From: Streptomyces sp. SJL17-4
GTDB taxonomy: Bacteria > Actinomycetota > Actinomycetes > Streptomycetales > Streptomycetaceae
Direction: 5' to 3'
NCBI RefSeq assembly: GCF_036826855.1
Contig: NZ_CP104578.1
Coordinates: 1,302,001-1,366,000, forward strand
Length of the DNA stretch: 64,000 bases
Below are positions 7,856 to 18,200 of this stretch, piece after piece. How positions within the stretch are numbered: position 1 is the first letter of the stretch; the number at the start of each line of letters is the position of its first letter. The notes under the pieces are model-generated. The model was not told the origin of the DNA. It made no database searches and was given only the letters and a program-made list of their open reading frames with translations. A program made the translations under genes and the position numbers.

Positions 7856-8268
7856 GACCGAAACACGTCTGGTCCGGCAGGTCGGCCGGGCGTGATCCGG
7901 TCGCTCGGTGCGTGTGTGACGTGGTGCCGACTCCCGTGCCCGCACCCCCGGTCACACCCCCGGTCGCACCTCCCCTCACCGACCCCCCGCCGCCCCGTGA
8001 GGGGTGACAAGGGTTTTCCCCGTATCGGGTTCACCCCCCCGTTCCCTACTGTCCTCCGCACCGGCAGATATCATCCCCCGACCGCACCCTGACAGGTGCA
8101 TGCGGAGGGTGGTGTCCGCCGGTGGCGGCCTTGACCCGGGCCGTCGCGCCGGTGGCGGCGCACGGGCCCCCCAGCCCAGGGAATGCCGGATCGCGACCCC
8201 ACTTCGCCCCTGTGTCCCGCGCCGCCGCCACTGCTCCGCAGCTACGTCGTACTCGAAAGGGCCACACC

Positions 8269-10095
8269 TTGAACGGTTCCAGGCGGAGAGTCATATCCGT
8301 GGTCGCGAGCGCCGCGATCCTCGGTGCCGCTGCCACGACCGGGGCGATCGCCGCCGCCCCGGGCGCTGCCACCCCGAAGCCCGCACCGGCTTCGCAGACG
8401 ATGCGGGCGCTCCCCAGCGCCCCGGTCGAGAAGGTCATCGTCACCTACAAGAGCCAGGCCGCCGAGGCCGGCTCGAACACCGCCGCGAAGAGCGACACGG
8501 CCGAGAAGGCCGCGAAGACGGGCGAGCAGCTCTCCTTCGAGCGTCGTCTCGCCGGCGGTGGCGCCCTGGTCGACCTGGGCGACAGCGCCAGCAAGCAGGA
8601 CGTGACGGAGGTCATGGCCGCGTTCCGCGCCGACCCGTCCGTCGCCTCGGTCGAGCCCGACATCCGCGCCTACGCGATGGCGGTCACGCCGAACGACACC
8701 GACTACGCCAAGCAGTGGGACCTGTTCGAGCCCACCGGTGGCATGAACGTTCCTTCGGCCTGGGACAAGACGACCGGCTCCGGCGTCACCGTCGCCGTCA
8801 TCGACACCGGCTACGCGGCCCACTCGGACCTGGCGACCAATGTCGTCTCCGGTTACGACTTCATCTCGACCTCCGCCGACGCCCGCGACGGCAACGGCCG
8901 TGACGCGGACGCGAAGGACGAGGGCGACTGGAACGCCACCGCCGGCGAGTGCGGTCTCGGCTCGACGGCGTCCAACTCCTCCTGGCACGGCACCCACGTG
9001 GCCGGCACCATCGGCGCCGTCACGAACAACACCAAGGGCATCGCGGGCATCGCGTACAACGCGAAGATCCAGCCCGTGCGGGTGCTCGGCAAGTGCGGCG
9101 GCTCGTCCGCCGACATCGCCGACGCCATCACGTGGGCCTCCGGCGGCACCGTGCCGGGCGTCCCGGCCAACGCCACCCCGGCGAAGGTCATCAACCTGAG
9201 CCTGGGCGGCGCGAGCGCGACCTGCCCGAGCGTCTACCAGACCGCGATCAACGGCGCCGTCTCGCGCGGTACCACCGTCGTCGTCGCCGCGGGCAACAGC
9301 AACGCCAACGCCTCCGGATTCACCCCCGCGAACTGCGCGAACGTCATCAACGTGGCGTCCACCAGCCGTGAGGGCAACCGGTCGTACTACTCCAACTTCG
9401 GCGCCATCGTGGACGTGGCCGCGCCCGGCGGCGAGACCCGTCGCTCGACCGACACGCCCGGCACCGTCACCACCCCCGAGAACGGCATCTACTCCACGCT
9501 GAACTCGGGCGCGACCACCCAGTCGGTCGAGAACTACAAGCCCTACCAGGGCACGTCGATGGCGGCGCCGCACATCGCCGGCCTCGCCGCCCTGCTGAAG
9601 TCGGCCAAGAGCACCCTCACCCCGGCCGAGATCGAGTCCGCGATCAAGGCCAACGCCCGCCCGCTGCCCGGCACCTGCACCGGCGGCTGCGGCACCGGCA
9701 TCGCCGACTCCGCGAAGACCGTCGACGCCGTCACCACCACCCCGCCGGTCGGCACCGTCTTCACCAACGCGACCGATGTGACGATCTCGGACAACACCAC
9801 CGTGTCGTCCTCGATCGCCGTCACCGGCCGCACCGGCAACGCCCCCGCCGCCCTCAAGGTCGGCGTGGACATCAAGCACACCTGGCGCGGGGACCTGGTC
9901 ATCGACCTGATCGCCCCCGACGGCACGGTGCGCAACCTCAAGGCGTCCTCCTCGTCGGACAGCGCCGACAACGTCCTCACCACGTACACGGTCGACGCGT
10001 CGAGCGAGGTCGCCAACGGCACCTGGAAGCTTCAGGTCCGCGATGTGGCCACGGGTGACACCGGCTACATCAACTCGTGGAGCCTGACCTTCTAA
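8269..10095 (+). CDS. Secreted S8 subtilisin-like serine protease with C-terminal P-domain
   Basis: The 608-residue precursor has four parts. A signal peptide covers about residues 1-30 (RRRVISVVASAAILGAAATT). An I9-type inhibitory propeptide ends near SVASVEPDI. The S8 catalytic domain has Asp179 (VIDTG), His240 (HGTHVAG) and Ser430 (GTSMAAPH). A C-terminal proprotein-convertase P-domain, about the last 110 residues, includes HTWRGDLVIDLIAPDG. The enzyme is exported and should be activated by removing the propeptide. The TTG at 8269 is chosen because GAAAGG lies 8 nt upstream and the signal peptide starts there; the longer upstream frame is not protein-like. A strong hairpin follows the gene. 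Confidence 0.93.
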   Translation: MNGSRRRVISVVASAAILGAAATTGAIAAAPGAATPKPAPASQTMRALPSAPVEKVIVTYKSQAAEAGSNTAAKSDTAEKAAKTGEQLSFERRLAGGGALVDLGDSASKQDVTEVMAAFRADPSVASVEPDIRAYAMAVTPNDTDYAKQWDLFEPTGGMNVPSAWDKTTGSGVTVAVIDTGYAAHSDLATNVVSGYDFISTSADARDGNGRDADAKDEGDWNATAGECGLGSTASNSSWHGTHVAGTIGAVTNNTKGIAGIAYNAKIQPVRVLGKCGGSSADIADAITWASGGTVPGVPANATPAKVINLSLGGASATCPSVYQTAINGAVSRGTTVVVAAGNSNANASGFTPANCANVINVASTSREGNRSYYSNFGAIVDVAAPGGETRRSTDTPGTVTTPENGIYSTLNSGATTQSVENYKPYQGTSMAAPHIAGLAALLKSAKSTLTPAEIESAIKANARPLPGTCTGGCGTGIADSAKTVDAVTTTPPVGTVFTNATDVTISDNTTVSSSIAVTGRTGNAPAALKVGVDIKHTWRGDLVIDLIAPDGTVRNLKASSSSDSADNVLTTYTVDASSEVANGTWKLQVRDVATGDTGYINSWSLTF

Positions 10096-10151
10096 GGCAC
10101 CACCGCTCCACCACTGAACCACCCCCCACATCAGCATCATTGCTGGTCAGC

Positions 10152-10183
10152 GACGCGCTCGTGGTCTATACCACGGGCGCGTC
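10152..10183. terminator. Strong hairpin terminator after the subtilisin gene
   Basis: A 14-bp stem (10152-10165 with 10170-10183, one T-G pair) closes a CTAT loop between the protease and the LuxR gene. Confidence 0.75.
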
Positions 10184-10321
10184 CTGGCGTTTCGGCCGCC
10201 GTGCCGCCGGGGCGCGGTGTCCGTATGCCGGACACAAGGCCTGGACTCCCCCGGTGGGCTCCGTATTCTCTGCCCACGGGGCTCATGGGCCGAGGCCCGA
10301 GCGCGCCGGAGGTGATGGACA

Positions 10322-13258
10322 GTGACGACAGCTCCGTACCTCGCCCTGCGCCCCACGGGTCCGGGGGGACCCCCGGCGCCGGTGGGCCGCGAGGAACTCC
10401 TCGCGCGGCTCGAACGCGCCCTCCACACCCGGGGCCGTGCCCTGCTCACCGGACCCGCCGGTGTCGGCAAGACCGAGCTCGCGCTCGCCGAGGCGACCCG
10501 TGCCGAGGCGCGTGGCGAGACCGTGCTGTGGCTGGCGACCCTGCCGTCCGACCGCGAGATACCCGGGGCGTCGGCCGCCGCGCTCGTGGCCTCGGTGGCG
10601 GCGAGCGTGCACCTGCCGGAACCCGGCGGCGCCGGGCGCCGTGAGTCCCGGCCGGCCGACACGGCACCCGCCGGGCCCGAGGTCTCCGCGGTCTTCGACG
10701 AGCTGCCCGGACCCCAGCGCACCGCCGTCGCCATGCTCTGCCGCGAGGCACCGCTCGACGCGGGCGGCTGGGACCCGATCGCGCTCCGGCTCGGCATCGC
10801 CCAGATCCTCCGCACCCTGACCCGCCGGGGGCCCGTGCTCCTCGTCGTCGACGGCGTGCAGCACGTCGACGCGGACAGCGCGGACCTGCTCCGCTTCGCC
10901 CTCCACCTCGCGCCGCCCTCGCTGCGGGTGGTGGCCGTCGAGACACCGGAGCCGTACGGCGAGGCCGGCGAGCCCTACCGCGCGCCCCACCGCCCCGACG
11001 ATCCGCACGCCGCCCACCTCTGGGTGCCGTCCGAGGCGGACGTGCTGCTCGTGCCGCCGCTGCACGCCGACGAGATCGCCGAACTCCTCATCCACCACCG
11101 GCTGCCCTCCCGGATGGCCGGCCGCATCCACCGCGCCAGCGGTGGCAATCCGCGGCTCGCGCTCGCCGTGGGCCGCTCGCTGGCCGACGCACGGACCCCC
11201 GTGCACCACGCGGAGGCGCTGACGCTCTCCGGGCGCGCCCGCGACCTCGCCCGCCAGCTGCTCGGCGCCGCACCCCTCGCCGTACGGGAGACGCTGCTGC
11301 TCGCGGCCCTCGCGCTGCGCCCCTCGTCGACGCTGGTACGGCGGGCGGGGCGGCCCAACGCGGAGGCGGACCTCGCGGCGGCCGAGCGGGCCGGACTCGT
11401 GTCGCTCGCCGAGGACGGATCGGTGACCTTCACCGCCGGGCTGCTGCCCTCCACCCTGGTGCACGACGCCTGTTGGGCCGAGCGGAGCGCCGGGCACGCG
11501 GCGCTCGCGGAAGTCGTGGACGACCCCGTCGAGGCGGTACGGCACCGGGCCCTCGCCACCGACAGCCCGGACGAGGACCTCGCGGCCGAGGTCGCGGCCG
11601 CCGCCGATCTGGCCCGGCGCCGCGGAAACAGCGCGCTCGCGGCCGAACTCGCCCTGCTGGCCGCCGAGTCGACGCCCGGACGGCACGGGACGCGGCGGAT
11701 CGCGCGGCTCGTCGACGCCGCCGAGGAGGCCGCCCGCGCGGCCCGCGCCGACCTCGCCATGCGGGCCGCCACCGATCTGCTCGCCCGTGACGCGGTGCCC
11801 GCCGACCGGGTCAGGGCGCGGCTCGCCGTCCTCGACACCGCCGGGCAGGGCCTGACCGGGCTCGACGAGATGTACGTCCACGCCATGGAGGACTCGGAGG
11901 GCGACACCGCCCTGCGGGCCGCCGTACAGCTCCGGCTCGCCGTCAAATACGTGCTGGCGGACGGCGATCCGCAGCGCTCGCGGACGGCGGCCGTCGAATC
12001 GGCCGCGCTCGCCGCCTCCATGGGCGATCCGCGGACGGCGGCGCAGGCGCTGACCGTGCAGGCGCGCATGGAGCGGGCCCTCGGCGCACCGGACGCGGAA
12101 GCGGTGCTCGCGCAGGCCCGTGCCCTGGAGTTGGCCGAGCGGCCGCTGGGAATCCGTAACGCCGCCCAGATCCTGACGATCCGTCACGCGCTGTTCGACG
12201 ATCGTCTGACGGACGCCCGCGACGAACTCAACGCGCTGCTTCCCCTGGTCCAGCGGCGCGGTTCGGTGGAGGACACCATCGAGCTGTTCTCCACGCTGGC
12301 CGCCGTCGAGTCCCGCAGGGGCGCCTGCGCGGCCGCCCTCGCGCACGCCGGGCAGTCCCTCGCGCTCACCCTGGAGGCAGGCCTCTCCCCCGGCCCCGCC
12401 TGGTACACACTGGCGCTCGCGGAGACGGCCGGCGGCAGTTTCGCGCGGGCGGCGAGCTACGCCCGGCGCAGCGTCCAGGCCTCGGAGGAGGAGGGGGACC
12501 GGGTGTTCCTCTCCCGGAGCCGGTACGCGCTGGGCCGGGTCCAGCTGATCAACGGGGACGTCGCCGCCGCCCTGGAGACCCTGCGGCGCGTCCAGGCCGA
12601 CGAGCGTGCCCAGTCGACCGTGGACCCGTCGATGCTGCGCTGGCACGAGGAACTGGCCGAGGCGCTGCTCGCCCACGACGCGGGCGACGAGGCCCTGGCG
12701 CTCCTCGACGAGGTGCGGCCGGTGGCGGCCCGGCTCGGCCGGTCCACGGTCCTGCTCGGCTGCGACCGGGCGTACGCCCTGTGGCTCGCGGCGGAGGGGC
12801 GTACGGACGAGGCGGCTCAGCTGCTCACCCGCACGGCCGAGGCCTTCGGCCGGGCCGGGCTGCCGCTGGAGCGGGGGCGGGCGCTGATCGCCCTGGCCCG
12901 GGTGGAGCGCCGCAGACGGCGCCGGTCGGCGGCGCAGAGCGCGCTGCAGACGGCGGCCTCGGTGTTCGAGCGGGCCGGAGCGACGCCGTGGCTGGCCCTG
13001 GCGTGCGACTCCCCGGCGGGCGCGGTGGGTGAGAGCCCCGGCGGCGGTTCCGGGGGTGAGGAAGCACTGCCCGCGCTGTCCTCGCTGACGGAGGCCGAGC
13101 TTCGGCTCGCCCGTCTGGTGGGGCAGGGCGCCAGTAACCAGGAGGCGGCGGCGAAGCTGTATCTGAGCGTGAAGACGGTCGAGGCGCGGCTGACCCGGAT
13201 CTACCAGAAGCTCGACGTCCGCTCGCGGGCGCAGCTGGCGACGGCGCTCAGACCGTGA
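10322..13258 (+). CDS. Large ATP-binding LuxR-family regulator (LAL type)
   Basis: This 978-residue protein has an N-terminal AAA/STAND-type ATPase with Walker A GPAGVGKT (residues 44-51) and Walker B LLVVDGVQHVD. A long helical TPR-like middle runs from about 400 to 880. The C-terminal LuxR helix-turn-helix (about 910-975) contains LTEAELRLARLVGQGASNQE and SVKTVEARLTRIYQKL. LAL proteins are usually pathway-specific activators that bind a signal through the ATPase/TPR part. The start is the GTG at 10322, after GGAGG. The gene is convergent with, and overlaps by 11 bp, the caspase gene. Its target is not clear, but the conflict locus next door is a candidate. Confidence 0.92.
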   Translation: MTTAPYLALRPTGPGGPPAPVGREELLARLERALHTRGRALLTGPAGVGKTELALAEATRAEARGETVLWLATLPSDREIPGASAAALVASVAASVHLPEPGGAGRRESRPADTAPAGPEVSAVFDELPGPQRTAVAMLCREAPLDAGGWDPIALRLGIAQILRTLTRRGPVLLVVDGVQHVDADSADLLRFALHLAPPSLRVVAVETPEPYGEAGEPYRAPHRPDDPHAAHLWVPSEADVLLVPPLHADEIAELLIHHRLPSRMAGRIHRASGGNPRLALAVGRSLADARTPVHHAEALTLSGRARDLARQLLGAAPLAVRETLLLAALALRPSSTLVRRAGRPNAEADLAAAERAGLVSLAEDGSVTFTAGLLPSTLVHDACWAERSAGHAALAEVVDDPVEAVRHRALATDSPDEDLAAEVAAAADLARRRGNSALAAELALLAAESTPGRHGTRRIARLVDAAEEAARAARADLAMRAATDLLARDAVPADRVRARLAVLDTAGQGLTGLDEMYVHAMEDSEGDTALRAAVQLRLAVKYVLADGDPQRSRTAAVESAALAASMGDPRTAAQALTVQARMERALGAPDAEAVLAQARALELAERPLGIRNAAQILTIRHALFDDRLTDARDELNALLPLVQRRGSVEDTIELFSTLAAVESRRGACAAALAHAGQSLALTLEAGLSPGPAWYTLALAETAGGSFARAASYARRSVQASEEEGDRVFLSRSRYALGRVQLINGDVAAALETLRRVQADERAQSTVDPSMLRWHEELAEALLAHDAGDEALALLDEVRPVAARLGRSTVLLGCDRAYALWLAAEGRTDEAAQLLTRTAEAFGRAGLPLERGRALIALARVERRRRRRSAAQSALQTAASVFERAGATPWLALACDSPAGAVGESPGGGSGGEEALPALSSLTEAELRLARLVGQGASNQEAAAKLYLSVKTVEARLTRIYQKLDVRSRAQLATALRP

Positions 13259-14114
13259 ACGGCCGTTGGTCCACGAACCGCGGGTCCGGGGTGCCGGTGA
13301 GGTAGAGGTTCGGGCTCTGGGTCGGGGGCAGTCTGCGCTGGATCGCCCGGTGGAAGTCGCGGTAGCCGCCGCGGAAGGCGCCGTCGTCCCACACCTGGAG
13401 CAGCGCCCCGGTGAAGGCGCCGTTGACGTCGCCGTCGGAGGCTTCCTGGTTGTCCTGGCAGGCCGAGACGAGGAGCGCGTCCGGGCCCGCTCCGTCCCCG
13501 GGGCCGGTCTCGGCGAGGGAGCGCCGGAGCTCGGTGTAGAAACCCCGGTCGCGCTCGTAGAGCTGCCGCTGCTGGGGCTCGGGCATGAAGCGGGCGGTGG
13601 CGGCCCCCGGTCCGCCAGGGATCTCGATGCTGCTGCCGCTGTGGCAGCAGTCGAAGAAGGAGACGATCCGTACGTCGTCGGCGAAGGCGCTGAAGGCGCG
13701 CTGGACCTCGTCGTCGAGGAACTGCCGGTCGTAGAGGACGAGGGTCTCGTCGAGCGCGTCCGGTTCGTGGTCGGAGCCGGCGCCCGTACCGGTCTCGGTG
13801 CCCGTGCCCGTGCCCGTGCCGGTGCCGGTCGAGCCGTCGTTCACGTCGGGCAGCTGGCCGCCGTGGCCCGAGTAGCTGAAGAGCAGGATGTCGCCGGGGC
13901 CGAGCCGGGCGGCCGCCTCGCCGAGCACGGCGGTGACGTTGGCGACGGTCCCTTCGGGGGTGAGCAGGACCGTGCTCTCGAATCCGGCGGCACGGGCGAG
14001 CCGCGCCATGTCGTGGGCGTCGTTCTCGCAGGCGATCAGGGTGCCTTCCCAGCCCTCGTAACGGGCGGGGTCGACGCTGTTGAGTCCGACGTGAAGGGCG
14101 AGTCCGGTGGCCAT
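13248..14114 (-). CDS. Caspase-family (C14 metacaspase-like) peptidase
   Basis: This 288-residue protein has the caspase fold: YSGHGGQ with catalytic His84, and FFDCCHSGSS with catalytic Cys157 (the cysteine before His). The N-terminus (ALHVGLNSVD) is a typical first caspase strand. No signal peptide is present, so it should act in the cytoplasm. A Gly-Thr-Gly-Thr repeat (about 97-115) is inserted between the His and Cys blocks. It is short and has no extra domain, as in bacterial caspases that act as conflict-system effectors. It is divergent from the nuclease gene with 120 bp between, and is probably part of the same locus. Its cleavage targets are unknown. Confidence 0.88.
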   Translation of the reverse strand: MATGLALHVGLNSVDPARYEGWEGTLIACENDAHDMARLARAAGFESTVLLTPEGTVANVTAVLGEAAARLGPGDILLFSYSGHGGQLPDVNDGSTGTGTGTGTGTETGTGAGSDHEPDALDETLVLYDRQFLDDEVQRAFSAFADDVRIVSFFDCCHSGSSIEIPGGPGAATARFMPEPQQRQLYERDRGFYTELRRSLAETGPGDGAGPDALLVSACQDNQEASDGDVNGAFTGALLQVWDDGAFRGGYRDFHRAIQRRLPPTQSPNLYLTGTPDPRFVDQRPFTV

Positions 14115-14234
14115 GGGGTGCCTCCTGACGGAAGAGGAGGAAGGCGGGAGGGCGGAGAGGTACCGGGGGCGTCTGATCGAGTGGCCTGCGGTCCGGCACC
14201 GAGCGCGGCCCTCTCCACGCGGTACCTACATCGT

Positions 14235-15122
14235 ATGAACCCTTCCGATCCCCCGCCCCCTCCGGGGCCGGACGCCGCCCGCCGCGCGGCGCTCGCCGAC
14301 CGCACCGGCTACGACGAGGCCTTCCTCGGTCCGGTCGTCCCGCTGCCGCTCCCGGTACGGCAGTCGGTCGGGACGGTGATCCTGCCCTACACCCACTTCA
14401 CCGTGGTCTTCCGGCCCGACCGGCGGCTCGCGGCCTCGACGGCCGTGGGCATCGAGGGACGGGAGCTCCAGGAGGACGTACCCCGGGACGACGACTGGAA
14501 GTTCGACCCGCGGCTGCCCCGGGAGCAGCAGGCCGGCGACGACATCTACGAGAACAACAGCCTCGACCGCGGCCATCTGGTCCGCCGCCTCGACCCGGTC
14601 TGGGGACCCTCGGCCGTGGCCGTACGCGCCTCTGCGGACACGTTCCACTTCACGAACGCCGCTCCCCAGGCGGACGTCTTCAACCAGGGCAGGCAGGTCT
14701 GGCAGGGCCTGGAGAACTATCTGCTCGACCACGCCGCCGACTTCGACCGGAAGCTGACCGTCCTCACGGGCCCTGTGCTCCACGACTCCGACCCGCCGTA
14801 CCGGGGGATCCAGGTGCCCATGCGCTTCTGGAAGGTGGCGGCGTTCCTCCAGGACGGGGCGCTCGCGGCGGCCGCGTACGTGCTCGACCAGAGCCCCGAC
14901 CTGAGCCGGGACGCGGAGCGGGCGCTCGCGGGGGCGACGACCGGCGCGCCGCCTCCGCTCGGCCCGTTCCGTACGTACCAGGTGCCCGTCTCGGACGTCG
15001 CGGAGATCACGGAGCTGGAGTTCGGGCCGCTGCCCGATGTGGACGTGATGCCGGCGACGCGGGCACCCGAGGAGCGGTGGCGGCGCCTGGAGTCGTACGA
15101 GGACATCGTGCTGCATCCCTGA
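14235..15122 (+). CDS. DNA/RNA non-specific endonuclease (NucA/NUC1 beta-beta-alpha-metal type)
   Basis: A 295-residue nuclease of the Serratia/NucA family. It has the DRGH motif in NNSLDRGHLVRR with catalytic His114, and TNAAPQADVFNQG with the metal-ligand Asn150, followed by WQGLENYLL. This family cuts DNA and RNA without strong sequence preference, using Mg2+ and one histidine. Most relatives are secreted, but this protein starts with a Pro-rich stretch (MNPSDPPPPPGPD) and has no signal peptide, so it should stay inside the cell. It lies between the caspase and the giant NTPase, which suggests use as a suicide or anti-invader effector. The ATG at 14235 is the first in frame with the conserved part. 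Confidence 0.9.
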   Translation: MNPSDPPPPPGPDAARRAALADRTGYDEAFLGPVVPLPLPVRQSVGTVILPYTHFTVVFRPDRRLAASTAVGIEGRELQEDVPRDDDWKFDPRLPREQQAGDDIYENNSLDRGHLVRRLDPVWGPSAVAVRASADTFHFTNAAPQADVFNQGRQVWQGLENYLLDHAADFDRKLTVLTGPVLHDSDPPYRGIQVPMRFWKVAAFLQDGALAAAAYVLDQSPDLSRDAERALAGATTGAPPPLGPFRTYQVPVSDVAEITELEFGPLPDVDVMPATRAPEERWRRLESYEDIVLHP

Positions 15123-15296
15123 GCCGCACCTCGCGGGCACCACTGCCCCGCCACGCGCGCCCGTCCCGTCCCGTCCCCACAGCGATTGCGACCGTTCGGG
15201 GCCGGTGAAACGATGGGAGGGTCGGGCCGTCCGGCCCGATCACGTCCCGGCGCCGGAGCGACCGGCGCTGCGCCAAGAGCGCCGGGCAGGTGCGGA

Positions 15297-18200
15297 ATGC
15301 CGCTCACCGAAACCGAGTGGGGACTCGTCGCCAGTTGGGTGCGGGACCACCTCCTCGACACCCCCGAACCACGCGAGAAGCTGCTGAGTTCCGGCCTCCC
15401 GGCCGATTTCGTCGACGACCTGCCGCTCACCCCGGAACCCGACCGGAACGCCCTTCTGGTGGTCGCGGCCGCCCGCCGGGACATCGCCCACCAGCGTCGG
15501 CTGCTCGCCGTCCTCACCGGTCTCGACACGCTGGGCGCCATCGACTCCCCGCACCTCTTCGAACAGGGCGCCGAGGCCCGGAACCTCCTCGTCCGGCTGC
15601 GGGAGGACGAGAGCCTGCGGCGCTCGCCGCGGGACCCCTTCCACAGCCATCTCCTGAAGCACGGGACGGCGGTCTTCCTGGACCGGTCCGAGCTCCGCGA
15701 GAAACTGCGGGGCTTCCTCGCGGACCCGGAGCAGACGGTGTTCATCGTCGACGGTCCCCCGGACAGCGGCCGCTCCTACACGTACGAGTTCATCCGACAC
15801 ATGGGCCAGCACGAGGACTTCCGTCCGATACGGGTCACCCTGTCCCGTACGTCGACGGCGGCGGGTCTGATGGAGCGGCTGTCGGCCTTCGTCGCGGGGC
15901 CGACGGCCGAGGGATTCCCGTTGAACCCCACACGGTTGAACGATCCACTGCCTTGTCTGGAGGACGCGGCGCACCGGATCGTCGCGCGTGCCACCGCGGC
16001 CGAGGGCCGCTTCTGGCTGGTCCTCGACGACTGCGACCGGCTCGACCCGCACTCGGACGTGTGGGACGCCATCGGCGTCCTGGCGCGGGCGATCTACGAG
16101 CACACCCCGGTGCGCGCCGACAACGTGCCCCGTCTGGTGCTGCTCGGGTACGCCACGACGATGCGCCAGCTCCCGTACGAGATCCGCAAGAACGAGTGCC
16201 GGGACACCACGCGTCTCGCCGACGAGGGCGATCTCCGCACCTTCTTCCGGGAGTTCTTCACCGACACCACCTCCCCGGGGCAGGAGGACACCGTCCGGGC
16301 GCTGACCGAGACGGCCGTGGCCGAGGTGCTGCGTGCCGTCGACTCCCCCTCGAACGGTGACAGTTACATGCGCAGGCTGTGTACGGCCGTGGAGGACGTC
16401 GTACGGCTCCACCGGGCGCTGCCGCCGACCGCGCCGGGTTCCGACGGGGTCGCCCGCCTCCTGCGCGACGCCCTGCGCGCGAGCCTCACCGCTCCCGCCG
16501 CCGCCCTGCTCGATCCACGCCGCTCCTACCGGGAAGCCGCCTGCCTGCTCCAGGAGTTCGACCCGGCGCTGCTCCGTCTGCCCGGCGAGGAGCGGTCCAC
16601 CGGGCGGGCCGTCCTGGAGCTCGTCGACGACAGCACCGCGCTGCTCTCCCCCGGGGCGACGGTCTGGACGCTGAAGCCCGAGGTCCGCGAGGCGGCCCTC
16701 GCGGGCCTCGCGGGCCCCGGGGCCGCGCTGGACGTCCTGCGGACCAATATCGGCCTGCGGCCCGAGGGCCCCGGCCCGGAACGCACGGCCCTCGCCCTCC
16801 TCACCGGCACCGGAGCGGCCCTGCCGCCCGCGGACCTCCAGGCCCGGCCCCAACCGCAACCCCAGGCTCCGGCCCCACCCGACGCGCGGGCCCACCCCCA
16901 GCCCCACCTGGACGACGTCGAGGAGCTGTCCCACACGCTTCAGGCCGTGCTCTGGCTGAGCCGGGTGCCCGGCGTGACGGGGCTGCCCCCCGTCGACGAG
17001 GTCCAGCAGCGGCTCGAAACGGCCCGGCTGCTCCAGCCGATGCACCGGCTGATCCGGGGCACCTTCCACGGCCGCACCGCCGAACTGGACGCCCTGCACG
17101 CCTACATCGCGCTGCCCGAGGAGCCGGCGGAACCCCCGATACTCCTCCACGGCATCGGCGGCATCGGCAAGAGCACCCTGCTCGCCAAGTTCCTCGTCGA
17201 CGCCCTGACCGCGTCGCCCACCGGATTCCCCTTCGCCTACATCGACTTCGCGCGTCCCACGCTCTCCGTCCACGAACCGGCCACCGTGATCGCGGAGATG
17301 GCCCGGCAGCTCGGGATCCAGCATCCCGCCCTGCACACCGAGTTCGAGGCACTCGCCGACGAGTGCGAGCGGACGGCGGCGGACCAGCGCGGGGAACGCA
17401 ACGAGCTCGACGAACTCCATCAACTGGCCGGCATCCGGGCCACTCTCGCCCGCGACTACTCTGCCGACTTCCACACCCGCGCCAGCGCCCGGGAGCAGGA
17501 CCTCGCGCGCCGGATCGCGTCCCTGGTCGCCGCGGCCGTCCGGCCGGCGTCCGGCGGGGCTCCGCCGCCGTTCGTCGTCGTTCTCGACTCCGCCGAGGAG
17601 GCCCAGTACCGGGGCTCCCCTCTCATCTCCCGGATGTGGGCCATCTGGACGGCGCTGCGGGCGGACTACTCCCGTCTCCGGTTCATCGTCTCCGGACGGG
17701 CTCCGTTCGACCATCCGGCCCGGGTCCTCACCCCGCGCACGATGGAGCTCAGCGAGCTCGACCACCAGGCCTCCGTGGACCTCCTCCTCTCCTCCGGGGT
17801 CGCCGACGAGGCGCTCGCCGAGGACCTCGCGGAGCGGATCGGCGGCCATCCGCTGAGCCTCAAGCTGGCGGCCCGCACGGCGGTCACCGTGGGCGGCGAC
17901 TCCCCCTCGCTCGGCGGGCTGCTGCGCGGACTCCCCTCCCGGCGACGCTACTTCGACCGCCAGGTCGACCAGATGCTCATCCAGGGCACGCTGTACGACC
18001 GCATCCTCAAGCACATCGCGGAGGACGACGTCCGGGCCCTCGTCCAGGCGGGCCTCGCGCTCCGCTTCATCACCCCCGACCTCGTCCGGGAGGTCCTCGC
18101 GGGCCCGGCGGGGCTGGATGTGGAAAGCGCCGCGGAGGCCCGGCGGCTCTACGGGCTGCTCACCTCGCGCGTCGACCTGATGGAGTCGGCCGGACCCGAC

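Noticed and set aside
10322..13258. LuxR-type regulator as a sign of a biosynthetic gene cluster
   Set aside because: No polyketide, non-ribosomal peptide, terpene or RiPP core enzymes lie in the flanking 20 kb.
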